Assembly: GCA_021399435.1 (NCBI GenBank)
Contig: JAJTUP010000058.1
Coordinates: forward strand, 124,001-188,000
Direction of reading: 5' to 3'
Length of the DNA stretch: 64,000 nucleotides
Source: Diaporthe sp. PMI_573
Lineage: Eukaryota; Ascomycota; Sordariomycetes; Diaporthales; Diaporthaceae
Positions 30,780 through 42,062 of the stretch are shown here, piece after piece; position 1 is the first letter of the stretch, and each line of letters begins with the position of its first letter. The notes beneath the pieces are model-generated. The model had not been told where the DNA came from. It made no database searches and saw only the letters and a list, made by a program, of their open reading frames with translations. The position numbers and the translations under genes are program-made.

Positions 30780-31640
30780 TTAGGGCTTGTTTCCAAATTA
30801 TTGCGCGTCAACCTTTGGCTGTACCTATATCGGGCGGCCTCCCGCCGCTGCCTGGTCTGATCGTTCTAAAGAACCGTATGCGCATCCTTACCTAACGGTT
30901 CAGAGCCTCTGGGTCTCTGAATACCGCGAGTTACAGCTAAAAGTAACCGCAGACGAGGTCCCTGTGGCCAAGAAGCGCAAGACGAAGTTATCATCCTTCG
31001 ACATCTATCGTGAGGCTAATCAGCGAACTCACTCACCCAGACCATCGCCATTAGCACCTAACCAGTCTCTGCCCGCCAGCAAGCAGCAGGGGCACAATCT
31101 GAGGCAGCAGACATCGACCCTACTTGGCCAATAACACCGCCTACTCCAATATCTCGCCCGGGTCGAGCTCGCCAACGGCCGGCCAAACTGGACGAATTTG
31201 AGGTCGAATATACACCACAAGCTCGCCGCCCCAGAGCTTTACCACGACAAGGCTGATGAGTCGCCCGCTTACTACGCTGCTATATCGTTGAATCCAACCC
31301 TCAAGAATCAGTGGTACCATCAGGTTTGGAATGAGAGCGATGATAAGCGTGCCTGGATCCAGGCAGCGGTTGGGGCTATCAAAGAGCTGTGGATTGAGGA
31401 ATATCGAGGAAAGTTTGCTGGCGGAGCCCCAGTTCCTACTCACATCTCTAAGGCGCCGGAATTAAAGGAGAAATCGTTCACCTCGGTTCGGAATCACAAG
31501 CGGCTTAAACTACGCCAGTCCGATGCTAAATTAAGTCATGAACTATGTTATTGGCGCCAGCTGTCACGGGGTTCGTGGTTTATGGCCAGGAATCCGATTG
31601 TATTGAGAAGGACGAAAGATAAGGAGAGAGACTAAGTTCC
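30780..31640 (+). mobile_element. hAT transposase relics, two fragments
   Basis: At 30890-31130 the translation VQSLWVSEYRELQ, then KKRKTKLSSFDIYREANQ, matches the linker after the catalytic region of fungal hAT transposases. At 31198-31475 AAISLNPTLKNQWYHQVW and IQAAVGAIKELWIEEYRGKF match the preceding 'AxxLHPxxRWxYF..W' region. Since the second fragment precedes the first in a normal protein, these come from two copies or a rearranged one. Stops separate them. No terminal repeats seen. Confidence 0.6.
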
Positions 31641-31991
31641 TCCGAAGGGGCAACTTGGGAAACGGCTCTAAATACGCGATTTCCGGGTTCGGACAACCAG
31701 CCACTGGGCCACGCCCATTACACCAGCTAAACGAAAACTTGTAATAAATACTATACTGACCGATAGGCTTTACGCCGTTATGGTCGTTTCAGCGAGGTAA
31801 ATGCGCCAGGGATACGCGGGTACTCAAGAGGTGCATCACCAGACTTCCATCAGCACTGCTCTTCTTAATGCAAGAGTAATTTTATCACTTCGCCGTTCCT
31901 TAAGTCGTTAGCCTGCGCGACGTTGTACATACATAGAACTACGAAACGCGAAAACTCAATACCCGGAGCTGCCAAGAGGCTGCGTGAAAGA

Positions 31992-33231
31992 ATGACCAGT
32001 CTATGCATTGTCCAGGCGGAGGTGTCGATACCCTCAGCCGTGCCGTCGCAGCCGCACATATACAGGAGGACCAGTTGGAGAGAGCCTCAGGCTGGCCTTG
32101 ACCCGCTGGGAAACGAGGGCCCTCGCGGCGAGGATGGCCTTCCCTGGCGAAGACCAAAGGATGATCAGAGAAAGGCAATCAAATCAGTTGTACGGGGGAT
32201 AGGAGAGAAGTTTTTGTCAGTTGCCCGGCATAACTGCTATCGGGAGTAAGTTCCGTGCCCAAGCGACCGAATTCCGGACTGGCTGCTAAACAGGCTATTA
32301 CCTATACAGATACGCCGGCCCTGCCACTGATTGGGATCCTGCCGGCAACAAGGAAAGGGTGCTAGTATCCGGACGCATTATGATAGACGAGGAAGCATTC
32401 CGTCGGTTCAGCCCACATAAGTCAGCCCCAGTGCTGAAACCAATGAACGACAAGGATAAAGAGAGGCTCTCTCCAGCGGTCAAGATGTGGAAGACGTTCA
32501 AGGACGAGCTTTGGGAAGACGAGGACGTCGACAAAGACGAATTTGAACCGAGCGAACTCCCCGAGCCATGGGCGCTGACTCCGTATCACCTCATGCTCTG
32601 CGGGCCCACTGTCTTGGGCTACTCATTCACGCTCAACCGATGGCTCAGTTTCTCCGTCGACCACCTCTCAGAGATAACTTGGCGACATGTCAACGAAGCC
32701 TTGAATGACCTGCCTATCCCTATAGCCCAGAAGCAAGACATCGCCAGGAGACTCACAGGCGCCAATTACCAAGGCCAGATCTTCTTGCGATGCAACCAGC
32801 CCGGCACCATCCTCCTACTTTCAACACCCCACGGCACCGATAGGGTCTCCATTGCGCAACAAATCGCAGACATGATGAAAGTGCCCCTTTACACAGTCCG
32901 CGGCCCAGAACTTGGACCCAGCCTGTCGCAGGCGGCATCATCCCTTAAAGTGGCTGTGGAGCTCGCAAGTCGGTGGCGTGCCGTGCTGCTGATCGACGAG
33001 TGCGACGAGCTGCTCGAGCCGGGCCGAAGTGCAGAAAACGACGAGACTGCGTCCAACGTTCTGCAGGAGGGACTGCAGAGCTACAGAAGTATTGTTCTCA
33101 TTGCGGTGGATACAGCCTCCGCTGCTAAGATTGATGCTGCCTTCCGGAAACGGTTATACTGTGAGTTAGATTGCGGGGATTTGGGTGGAGCAGCCTCGTC
33201 TCCCGTTACGGCTGCGGCTGCAGTCCACTGA
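31992..33231 (+). CDS. AAA ATPase family protein with degenerate Walker A (5' end uncertain)
   Basis: Join(31992..32245, 32310..33231), 391 aa. The intron has donor GTAAGT and acceptor TATACAG and keeps the frame. The exon junction recreates the fungal AAA-family sequence around GEKFLSVARH and VLVSGRIMIDEEAF (DUF7025-like part). The later AAA module has LLLSTPHGTDRVSIAQQIAD where active members have the GPPGTGKT loop. The Walker A Lys and Gly are lost, while Walker B (AVLLIDECDELLE) and the Arg-finger region (DAAFRKRLY) remain. The N-terminal 80 residues are atypical, and a hAT relic lies just upstream, so the original start may have been lost. Either a non-hydrolysing paralogue or a decaying gene. 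Confidence 0.6.
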
Positions 33232-33314
33232 GCATGGAGCTCAAAGAACTGGAGCAGTAAGTGCTTGTAACTAATCAGAAAGTCATGATTCCTAAAGCGC
33301 TAGTGTTAGATATT

Positions 33315-33492
33315 CGGCGACGAAGCCGTTTAAATTTATTGTGGGACACGATAAAGTGGAGTTCTACATCCACGGAGCCTTCCTGTCTCGTTTGTCGGTC
33401 CCGCTCGGTGCCCTGGTCAATGGCGGGACGAATGCGTTACTGAAAGGCTGCATGACATGGTTATCGCATGTGTGTGGAATTTGGCTAGCCCC
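33315..33492 (+). pseudogene. BTB/POZ domain fragment
   Basis: The frame reads TKPFKFIVGHDKVEFYIHGA, FLSRLSVPLGALVNGG, the opening strand-helix of fungal BTB proteins ('KPFxFxVGPxxxxFxIHxxLxxxxSxxLxxLxNGG'). The later GCMTWLS resembles the next strand. It ends in a stop and has no start. An upstream exon and the rest of the domain are missing. Confidence 0.6.
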
Positions 33493-33513
33493 TCGATGAG
33501 AGTACTCTCATGG

Positions 33514-33780
33514 CTATCCCATTCGCAAATGGGATGAGAACGGGCCTCGGTAGAGTTCCCGGTGCTTCAAGCTCAGGTGTAGTGTCAGACCTCGTCTCTC
33601 CGAGCAAACCAAAACTTTATGGAGGGCTTGGATGCACGAGTCCATCAAGTCGATAGCATCAGTGATACGTCCTTGAGAGTACCAGGTAAAAGCCAGGTTA
33701 GCCATGCTGGTGAGCGTGTCGGGATGGGTAGGCCCAAGCTTCTGCTTGCGAGTCTCCAGCACCAGTGTTGCTAATAATAT
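33514..33780 (-). pseudogene. Tetratricopeptide (kinesin-light-chain type) relic
   Basis: The minus strand has ETRKQKLGPTHPDTLTSMAN, LAFTWYSQGRITDAIDLM: one and a half TPR_10/12 units as found in fungal NB-ARC/TPR and patatin-TPR proteins. The HPDTL unit appears once and the frame then loses similarity. Truncated on both sides. Confidence 0.65.
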
Positions 33781-34270
33781 AAACAATACGTATATTGGCA
33801 ATATGGACCCCCTCGCAATAATATCGTATTGTCAAGAGGCGATATTGTATTACCCAATATGAACATGACCCATATTGTATTGTATTGCCAAGAACCGGAG
33901 GTGGAACACCGATGTTTTCTGTACTTTGACTATCGCCTAAAATACGAACAGCCTCTGTCAGGGTTTTGAGGAAGTACGATGACGGGAAGAGGCCGGTAAA
34001 TTGTCTGGTTGATATGTGGCAGGAGTCCTGTCCGAACGCATTCGTCGAGAACAAAGGTCCTGTATCCATAATCTGCATTACTAAGTTTAGGATTAACATT
34101 CTATTTTTAGGAAAGCATTTAGGAAAACAAACCATTTTTTGATCTCGCTTTGGTACAGATGAAATGGGCCAGAGCTCTCCTTGTATTGTTAAAGAACTCC
34201 AGCAGATGCTGCTAGCTCTTGACCTAAATCAAACGATACCATCCACGGCGTTCAGGTTGATTTCAAAGTA
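33781..34270. other. Relic-free stretch with CAATAT/ATATTG inverted repeats
   Basis: Between 33795 and 33885 the motifs CAATATG and CATATTG alternate and can pair in short hairpins. No gene recognised on either strand. Confidence 0.35.
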
Positions 34271-34276
34271 CCGGTA

Positions 34277-35240
34277 CCCCCCTCCAAAACGCAGACACCG
34301 GGACGGTTTCGCGTAGCTGGTGACGTTATTTATGCCGTCTAGACCTGCTCTGCTTGCCTGTCTTTTCTGCCCTGTTATCGTCCGGGTGGTCGTCGTCTTC
34401 CTCGTCTGCTGCTGCAGACCAAATCCATTTTTGCAGTCGTAGCGGTGGACCGGGCGCTTCTGGGTGTTCTCGGTGGAAGGTCTCTAGGGCTATTGCGGCG
34501 TTCTTGAAGTTCTCGGCAGGGTACCAAGTGTCGTCAGGGTCGCATCCTCGCCAGGCCACCTGGTACTGCAGTTCTCTGTTTCGGCCGTGGAGTCGGCTCT
34601 GTTTGATTTGTTCGACCTCGAACTCTGGTTCGCCATTGATTTCTTCTGGTGGGGGTGGTACCTGGACCTGCTGTGGCAATGGGTCGTCGTCGGCCTTCCT
34701 GAGCCGGTCGGCGTGGAACAGGTTGGGCATCTTATACGAAGTTGGAAGGTCGAGGACGTAACTGTGGCCTCTTTCCTCTAGAATCTCAAAGGGGCCTACG
34801 AACTGCGAGTCGAGGCGGGTGGTTGGAGTCTGTGTTGAGAATCCCTTCTTTCGCAGGAAGACCTTGTCGTGAACCTTAAAGTTCACCGGGCGATGCTTCT
34901 TGTTTGCCTGGGCCTTCTGTTTCTCCTGCGTCTCAGCGGCGGCACGGCGGGCGAGTTCCTGCACCTCCTTGGTCTGTCTGACCAGCTTAAGGGCCCTCTC
35001 GGCTGGTCCTGCTGTTGCCTCTGCTGTGCTTGGGTCTAAAGACAACGGGTTCCGTATGTCCTTGCCTAGCATGACCTTTAGTGGTGACATATCGATTGCG
35101 GAGTGCCACGACGAGTTGTGCGCGAAATCAAGGGCTGGCAGATGTACGCTCCAATCGTCTTGGTACTTGTCGATGTAAATCCGTAGCCGCCGGTCCAGCT
35201 CCCGGTTCGTGAACTCGATCGACATCTTATCCCCTAATGT
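34277..35240 (-). mobile_element. Ty3/Gypsy chromovirus pol 3' fragment (integrase end + chromodomain)
   Basis: The minus strand is open from about 35240 to the stop at 34326. NRELDRRLRIYIDKYQDDW and HSAIDMSPLKVMLGK are the end of the integrase core. KVFLRKKGFSTQTPTTRLDS and VGPFEILEERG form the GPY/F module. EPEFEVEQIKQSRLHGRNRE, QYQVAWRGCDPDDTWYPAEN is a chromodomain, which targets integration to heterochromatin in this clade. A purine-rich tract at 34277-34292 (GGAGGGGGG on this strand) would be the polypurine tract, but no LTR follows. The upstream part, with protease, RT and RNase H, is missing. The 5' break falls against a bZIP fragment on the other strand. Confidence 0.85.
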
Positions 35241-35486
35241 AGTCAGAAAGCCTTCAGGGATCGGAAAGCCCAATATGTCAAGGGCCTCGAAGCAAAGGTC
35301 GCCTCCCTAGAAGCCGCACATTCCGAGACCACCTTAGACAACGAGAGGCTGAAATGCGTCCTCCAGAAGATGATCATCGAGAACGAGATACTTAAGACGA
35401 CCTCCAATAGATCTTTGCCCTCAAGGGTCTCGGTACGACTGGTGTGCCTGCCCTGCAGAAGAAGACCGTTGGCAAGATGGGACTGA
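35241..35486 (+). pseudogene. AP-1-like bZIP transcription factor fragment
   Basis: The frame reads SQKAFRDRKAQYVKGLEAKV, ASLEAAHSETTLDNERLKCV, LQKMIIENEILK. This is the second half of a fungal Yap1-type basic region (QRAFRDRKxxYVKxLE) and the following leucine zipper. The preceding NxxAA part is missing, because the frame enters directly after TAG at the junction with the Gypsy fragment. After the zipper the frame loses similarity. A dead, truncated gene. Confidence 0.75.
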
Positions 35487-35579
35487 AGAACGTCCCGGGA
35501 CTGAATGTTGTTTAGACAGTAGATAGAAGTGGTGTGCCAAACTTCATTCCGAGTACCTACATGAACATCGAGGAAAGAT

Positions 35580-35600
35580 CTTTGGGGGGGGGGGGTAGAT
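35580..35600. repeat. G homopolymer tract
   Basis: A run of ten G within GGGGGGGGGG-TAGAT; another C run lies at about 35925. Such tracts are prone to length error. Confidence 0.5.
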
Positions 35601-35909
35601 GGCGCTTTTTCTTGAATCTTCGCAACTCTACTAGATAGGTTTTCCTTGTTTGTTAAGGCTGTCTGGCAACCCGGCGAGTCTGCTACGCCCCTAGAATGGC
35701 GAGGTGGACCCAGGTTACTAAGGAGCAATAGACATTGATACCCAGCCACATTATTCTCCGCGTTTGTATTATCCACGAGAACGCGCCGTGAGGATGCAAA
35801 TCGCCAGCCTATTGAATAATCTCTATGTGCGAATAGCACCCTTCACTGCCAGCGTGGCCGATCTCTCCGGGGCTGAGGATAAGACATCGGTCTCCATGAC
35901 CGAGTCCCA

Positions 35910-37790
35910 CTAGGTCCCAAAGGCCCCCCCCCCCGGGCTAACGGCCGGCCTCCCACATTCGGGGTCATTCCCTGCGTCAGAGGCATCCTCGCTTGCCGAG
36001 TCCCCAGCCGGCCCGTCAAAGACGCTGAGGGAGAACCCGTCCCCAAGCGACGACGGCGTCGTGGCGATAGAATAAGGCCGCGTGCCGCGCTCCGCCCCTG
36101 GGCTGTGCGGCGTGCGCGGTGGTGGAGGCGCCGGCGGCAGCGCCTTCATCATGATGCTCTTGTCCTCGGTCGGTATCCTCTGCAGCGTCCGGTCCCTCGA
36201 CATGATTTCCGTGGACTTGGTGGTGGCGGACTTTCCGAGCTCGCTCTTGGCCCCCGCCGACTTGCCGCCCGTCGCCATGTACGACAGGCCGCTGGTGAAC
36301 CGCGAGGTGTACCGCGAGATGATTTCCGGTAGGAACGGTACGTACTTGACGATCACCTGCCTTGTCGCCGGGAGGCAGGCGACTGTCACGCCTGTGGTCA
36401 GCTAGAGGGCTGACCATAGTGCCACGCCGAAGAAGTCCACTGTTTAAGAGTCTCGTCAGTCGATGAGGGTGCGGGCGGTGATTGATACGCTGTGCTTACT
36501 CGTTGGATTTTGTGGGTAGGCTTGCGCGAAGCCGATCAGGCTCCTGAGGCGGATACTGCTCACTACGGTAATGCTGTGTGGAAGCACCATTAGCTTGCCT
36601 TGTTGCCCGCCAATCCTCGTGCGGACTTACAATATACCCAGCCCGAACATAACCATCACACCGAACTTCCTCCTGAATGGCATCTTGAGACCCCATACTT
36701 GGCTGGCGGGGAGTGCCAGCATCCAAACGTCGAGAACTATATTGATGATCGCATGCGCCCAGGCCATGGCGTAGATGTTTATACAGCGACCAACGTGCTC
36801 GCCACTATGCAATACTGTCGTCAGCAAACTTGGAATGATATATGCTGATAGCTGAGACCTAATAGACTCGCTGCTTTCCGACCCAGATTCCATATAGGAG
36901 TGATAAGATTAGGCAGGTCAACATACTCCCACATATCCCAGAAGTAGCTCATGGGTTGACATTGCGCAAGATCGACTATCACGAAGACCCCAACCAAGGT
37001 CACGTTAAAGATCTGGGTAGCCCAGAGAAAGCGTCGAATCCTCCTGTCAGGAAACAGTCGGAGGTAAAGAAAAGTTATCGATATTTTGATGATCCCGATC
37101 GTGATGGTATACAACACCTCGAAGACAAAGGATATTTGCAGGAAGTTTGTTATTTGGTTGAAAGGAACGAACCAAATGTCCATACCCAGTCCGTTCTGGT
37201 TGGCTGTATATTGTTTGTTAGATATCTGGAGGTGATGTTTGGAGTTGTTCGCTTACCAATGATGCCGCCAGCAAGGAATATATTTTGCAGTATCTGCTGC
37301 GCCATTAGCCTTTGCTACAACTCAACCTCCTGGAATCGTTGCATCCTCACAAAGGCAATCACGATGGTTGTGTCATCTGGTCCCCATGGCGCGAGCTTCA
37401 GGATTCTAGACGTTATCCTGAAGAAGAAGAAGACGTCCTGTATTATGGTGACTACTATTTGAAGCAAAGTGACAATTGGTCCGCGGTCGATGGCAGGAAG
37501 GTTGCAGTTAGTCGCTGTGATCCGCTTGACGGCTGGACAACTGTCAGCAAGACGTCCTTCAGAAGTGAACACTCCGATTGTTGAAGTGCTCGTCGAAGAA
37601 CGCACCCAACTGTTCTTTGACGGCACAGCCCAGGATAACACAGTTTGTCACCGCATTATTGTAGACATTGTCAAGGCACAGGCAGGTGTAATCGGTCAGA
37701 GCGCAACTAGATGCGGAAAGAGAAGAAACAAGGCAGGAAACCTGGGGTCGTTGTCAGTATTCATCCCACTGAGGGCCCTGAGGAAATCGG
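35910..37790 (-). pseudogene. CFEM/PTH11-like seven-helix receptor, interrupted
   Basis: The minus-strand exons follow the family order. A CFEM domain (about 37785-37590) has SCLVSSLSASSCALTDYTCL and VTNCVILGCAVKEQL. The intron GTGCGT..CCAG joins it to TATNCNLPAIDRGPIV and the first helix. DIWFVPFNQITNFLQISF, KISITFLYLRLFPDRRIRRF and ALPASQVWGLKMPF are rhodopsin-type helices 3-6. FFGVALWSAL, stop, LTTGVTVACLPATRQ is the last. The tail has Ser/Thr- and Pro-rich sequence. The TAG at about 36403 sits where a Glu or Gln is expected, and one junction near 37250 is out of phase. PTH11-like proteins are surface receptors. An upstream ORF at 37822-38097 with a hydrophobic start may be the lost signal exon. 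Confidence 0.7.
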
Positions 37791-38159
37791 AACGGACGTA
37801 CACCACACTGTGGAACTCCAGTCAGATTAAAAGACATCTGGGGTTGATGCCGGTGAGCCTGTTCCGGGCGATAGGAGGCATATGCAGGAGGGAAATCCGA
37901 GGCAGGGTTCGGACAGGCGCTGAACAATATCTAGAACTCATCGGTCCAGCATGTAGCTTGAGATGATCGGAATACTGTCTCGTTTGAAATCCCGCATGCA
38001 GTTCATCGGCTGTGGGCAAACGACCAGTTTTCAGGACTGTCACCGAAAAGACGAGCAACTGTCCAAATCCAGCAAATGTTACGAGAGTCGGCAGCATATA
38101 AGCTGGGGTCGAACCCGTTCAGGAGGGGAGGCATCCGATACGATCATGTTATCCCATGG

Positions 38160-39330
38160 TCCCGTTTAGCATGCAAGTGGCCAGGTGGCTAACAAAGAGG
38201 TGCAGATCACAGGATTTATGAGACTAATAGATATTCTCCGAGTATCAGTTGCTTGTAAGCCTCCTGACTGGACAACGCACTCCTCGCCCCCCGCCCCTTG
38301 ACTTTCTGGGCGGCCTGGGGGTATCGATGCACAGCTTGTTGCGCTATGGCCATCCGCCATTATGTGAGACGGTTTGAGTCGACCATTGGAAAATAGTGCC
38401 TCCATATTTCCCGAGTGGAGTCAAGCAACAGCAAGGCTGTCTCTACCACCCCGTCCAAGACCATCAATGCTGTCAAGTCGGAAGATCGGGCTGCCAAAGT
38501 ACCGGGGCCGCTGCTGTGCCTCAACGGCGAGCAACGGCACGTTCCCCTAGTGGCTTGATTAAAGGGGGAAGGCCGTCCAGGGACTGAGCTTACCGCGAGC
38601 CGAAACACCAGGGTCAAGAAGCTAGTACCTGCTCTGAGTGAGGCTCCCCTGCCAGGCGTCTTTGCAACGCATTATAGTGGAGAAACTCCTCTGGAGATAG
38701 ATGGCTTTGACTTCAACATACTCGGTGAGGATGAAAGCTGGGTAGCAGATGAGGTGTGCTCGAAAGTGGGGTCCCATTGCCAGGACGGCCAAGACGGAAA
38801 GCTACCTTGGGTGTCATGCTTGACAGCCGCAAGGTTTGCTGCCTCCCAAGATTTGACACCCTCGAAACCCTCCAGGCGCTGCAAGATCTCGTTTCAATTG
38901 TCGCTCACGGGGCTGTCAAACCGATATCGTGTCCGTGCCACTATGAGCAGCCCTCGCCATTCCCCCACATGTTCGACTCAGAATCCGAACACGCAACCAG
39001 TTGGAGCTCCCATCGCCTCTCAAGCTCATTGCCGAAAGGAGATCGTCGGCTCCCCTCTTCTGGACCCGATGCAGATGGTCATCTGGAAGGGCTAGGAGTC
39101 CGTGCGCACCACATGCTCAAGCTTGGTCATAAGCTCTGGAGTCTGGAATAAACAAGCCAGTGGCGCCGAACCTCCCCTGTAGTTCAGGAACCCATGGATT
39201 TATTATGGTCCCTCGCTTTCACATCCGTGTAAAAAGAACTGTTCGGGGTTACGCCTACCGAATTTAGATAAGGTTTCTCCGTAAGATCTGACTCATGATA
39301 CACCTTTCACCGCCCACACCGGCCCGATGT
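38160..39330. other. Uncertain coding remains
   Basis: Plus-strand frames at 38660-39150 contain EIDGFDFNILGEDESWVADE and, in another frame, DTLETLQALQDLVSIVAHGA plus ISCPCHYEQ. This is faintly like the C-terminal part of fungal Zn2Cys6 regulators, but no zinc cluster or clean splice was found. The stretch ends at the left terminal repeat of the transposon. Confidence 0.25.
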
Positions 39331-39334
39331 CACA

Positions 39335-39393
39335 CACTGTCCGTTGCAATCCGTGAGTCGCGACCGGGCAAGGGTCGGGTGGCACGGGCCACA
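39335..39393 (+). repeat. Left terminal inverted repeat
   Basis: Starts CACTGTCCGTTGCAATCC and matches the reverse complement of 43218-43276 over 59 bp. Confidence 0.85.
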
Positions 39394-39501
39394 CAGGGAA
39401 AATTCTGTCCCTCTGACCGCTGGCTGTCTTCATCTGTGAGGGTTTTTGGTGTAAACCACGACATATCGTGGTATTTTGGCTTGGTGTTTTAGCTTAATAG
39501 A

Positions 39502-41864
39502 ATGCCTCAACCCAGTATGACCAGTGCGATCGCTGCGGCTAAGATCGTGAGCACAGCGGTGGGTAAGTTTAGCCGTAGACCTGTTGATGAGGGGGATTCT
39601 CACCATTGTGGCTATCACCAGAGCCAGCAACACCAACACCACCTCTGCGATCACGATTGCGATCGAATCCGAAGCCCTCAAGTCGTGCCAGCAGCCCTAT
39701 CGAGCCCGTTATGCCATCCAAGAAAAAGCCGTCCCGGAAGGCTAAGCCAGCAGTCCAGCCCTCGCCGAAGAAGCCCTCGCCGAAGAAGCCCTCGCCGAAG
39801 AAGCGGACCACTAAGATCACCGTGACGAAGATCGGGGCTAACGGGAAGAGAAGGGTAAAGATAGTATCCCCATCATCAGCCGCAGCCGCGGCTAGGGAAG
39901 AGGGTCTCGCGAACGAGGCTGAAGTGCGCCCATCCCCAGTTCCAGCAGCAGTTATCGAGGTGGCAGGCTCCCAGTCGCCCCCAGAAGATCCGTTCTCAGA
40001 GGCTGACAAAGAGCCAATATATCCCCCATCATCACCTGTTGCCGATAGGTCTGAGTGGGAGGTCTCTGTGACTTCGTCGATCGAATTCGTCTTCGAGGGC
40101 TGGCCAGCTAGCAGTTCGAGGCCACGTCCACAGCCAGAAATTGATACCCTCGAGCTTAGGGGATCGCGAGATGACGATCTCACAATACACGCTTTCTGGA
40201 AGCGCCATTGCAAAGAGGTCGAAGGTCGAGTTAGCCGTTTGTTGATAGGCTTTGCCGCTACGCCTAGCTTCATCTCAGCCCGTGCAACGGGCTCACGAGG
40301 ACCACTATCAACTCGTCAGCAGCTATATGCTAAAGAGTTATCACCAACAGAGACTATGCAGTTCGGCCATCTACCAGCTGATAAGCTGATCAAAATATGG
40401 CAGAAGGCGAAGCCACCGTATAGGCTAGGCATTAGCTTCACGTTCCGCTTAGTTCACGACCCCCTCCCTCAGAAAGCCAGACCCTCGAAGCAGAAGAAAG
40501 ATAAAGCTAAGACGAGGACCCAGCAGATGGTTCAGACAGGCGAGGACCGCACGAGGAGAACCAACGATATATATAACAACCTCATCGAGATGTGGGTCTG
40601 CAAAGAAGGTCGCGATTGCCGTAATGCTGACGGCTCGAGATACCACTGGTGTTGGCCTCGCAGAAAGGACGGCGTACATTTAAAACTCGAGGCTGACGAT
40701 CTTTCGAGATGGGCTGAATCCGTCCAGAAGGGCTTCAGTACAGAGCGACAGCCGCCCAGCGAGATTGTTGATGCTCTTGAAGAGAGGAAACAGCGATATC
40801 TTCATCGCCAGCACGCTGCGAAAGAGCCAGCCGTTCCAGTTACACCTGTTCACACAATACCCACGATACCGACTCCGCCATCTGCGTCTATTAGCCAGCT
40901 TCACCCACAGCCGTATGGGGGAGGGAGCTCAAACTTCACAGTTAATATGGCTTCTCCCGCTACTGCTGCTACTACAGATGAGGTGGTTGCAAGGGTTCTC
41001 AAGGGCTTGATGCCTGCGATCTTGGGGCGTCTCGGCAGCGGCTTTGCTTATGGTGTAGGTGATATTAATGAATCGCCATCACGGGCTGCCGCTACTAGAA
41101 ACGCGCCGTCAGAAACACCAAAGAGGCCTCGAGATATAGTGTACAGCTCGTCACCAGCTGTACCAGAGGGTGTGCCTAGCAGCCGGCTGCTAGCCCAGTT
41201 GGTACACTCTTTCGAGCTGCGAGAATATGATACTGAGCGGGAGAGCGATCTCGTTGCTGCTTGCGAGGCTATACTGGAGTCGAAGATGTCAGTTAGGTCT
41301 TTGTATCGTATGAAGCCAGCTTGGTACGAGAGGAAGGGCATTCCTGAATGGGTTCACGAGCCGTTGAAGGCATATATCAAACCTTTCTGTGCCCGATACG
41401 AAGAACGCACGCGCGGTACCAAGAGGCTGTTTGATGAGGTTGATGAGGCTGGCGGGAGTAGCCAGCAAGCAGCGCGCGCAGTTAAGCCAGTTGGTGATAG
41501 CGGCTATCAAGAGGCTCGAGATGTACAGCTTCGCGATCTTCCGTTTCGACCCTCGTCTCCTTTAGCTGCTGCAGGGCCATCATCACCGATATCCTCGCCC
41601 TCGCCGTCACCGCGGCCATCCTCTGTATTATTGTGGGAGCCAGAGCCTTCCTCGCAATGCGAGCCACTCCGCCTCTCGCAGCTTCATGGGGACACGCTAT
41701 CAGATCCGCAGCAGCTGTCTTCATCGTCGGCCTCGAGCGAGAGGGAAAGCAGTGGCGATATATCAGAGGCGATTGACCTGTTAGATAGGTCGTCAACAGC
41801 GTCAGCAGATTCGAGAACTGATGATCTAAAGCTTAGCTCAGAGGATTTTGAGGAGGAAGAGTAG
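39502..41864 (+). CDS. Accessory transposon protein with Cys/His motif, unknown function
   Basis: Join(39502..39562, 39622..41864), 767 aa. The 59-nt intron has GTAAGT..CACCAG, and splicing puts the first ATG in frame; without it the next ATG is 39711. The N-terminus is basic with three KKPSP repeats encoded by a 15-bp tandem, likely nucleic-acid binding or nuclear. Around residues 330-370 (about 40560-40690), NNLIEMWVCKEGRDCRN, then YHWCWPRR and later LEADDLSRWAES, form a C-x5-C...H-x-C pattern followed by a helix. I recall similar 'W.C....C...C......H..L...DL..W' stretches in uncharacterised fungal proteins. The C-terminal third is Ser/Pro-rich and disordered with acidic ends. It lies inside the TIRs and converges on the transposase gene, so it is probably an element-encoded partner or regulator, but could be captured host DNA. 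Confidence 0.7.
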
Positions 41865-42062
41865 CAGGGAGAAGGTAGCGATAGCTGTATTTCGTGCCAA
41901 ATTAATTAGCAGTCAGTATTTAAGCTCAAGACCGTTTGTTCTGTAACAAGATACGATTTCACGATATTATTCTAGCTGTAGCCTCTATATAAACAGAGTT
42001 ATCAACCCAAACAGCTGATCTTATGAACTACCTTCCTTCTGTTAGCACCTTATACAGTTCCT

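Noticed and set aside
33795..33890. CAATAT/ATATTG run as a CRISPR-like or structured RNA
   Set aside because: Units are irregular and spacers are not uniform; simple AT-rich inverted repeats suffice.
34277..34330. 3' LTR of the Gypsy element
   Set aside because: A purine tract is present, but no TG...CA-bounded repeat or second copy could be found.
35243..35839. Minus-strand ORF of 198 codons
   Set aside because: It is the shadow of the bZIP fragment plus non-coding sequence and has no protein-like motif.
35843..36417. Plus-strand ORF antisense to the receptor tail
   Set aside because: GC-rich antisense of a Ser/Pro/Gly-rich C-terminus; the minus strand continues a recognisable receptor.
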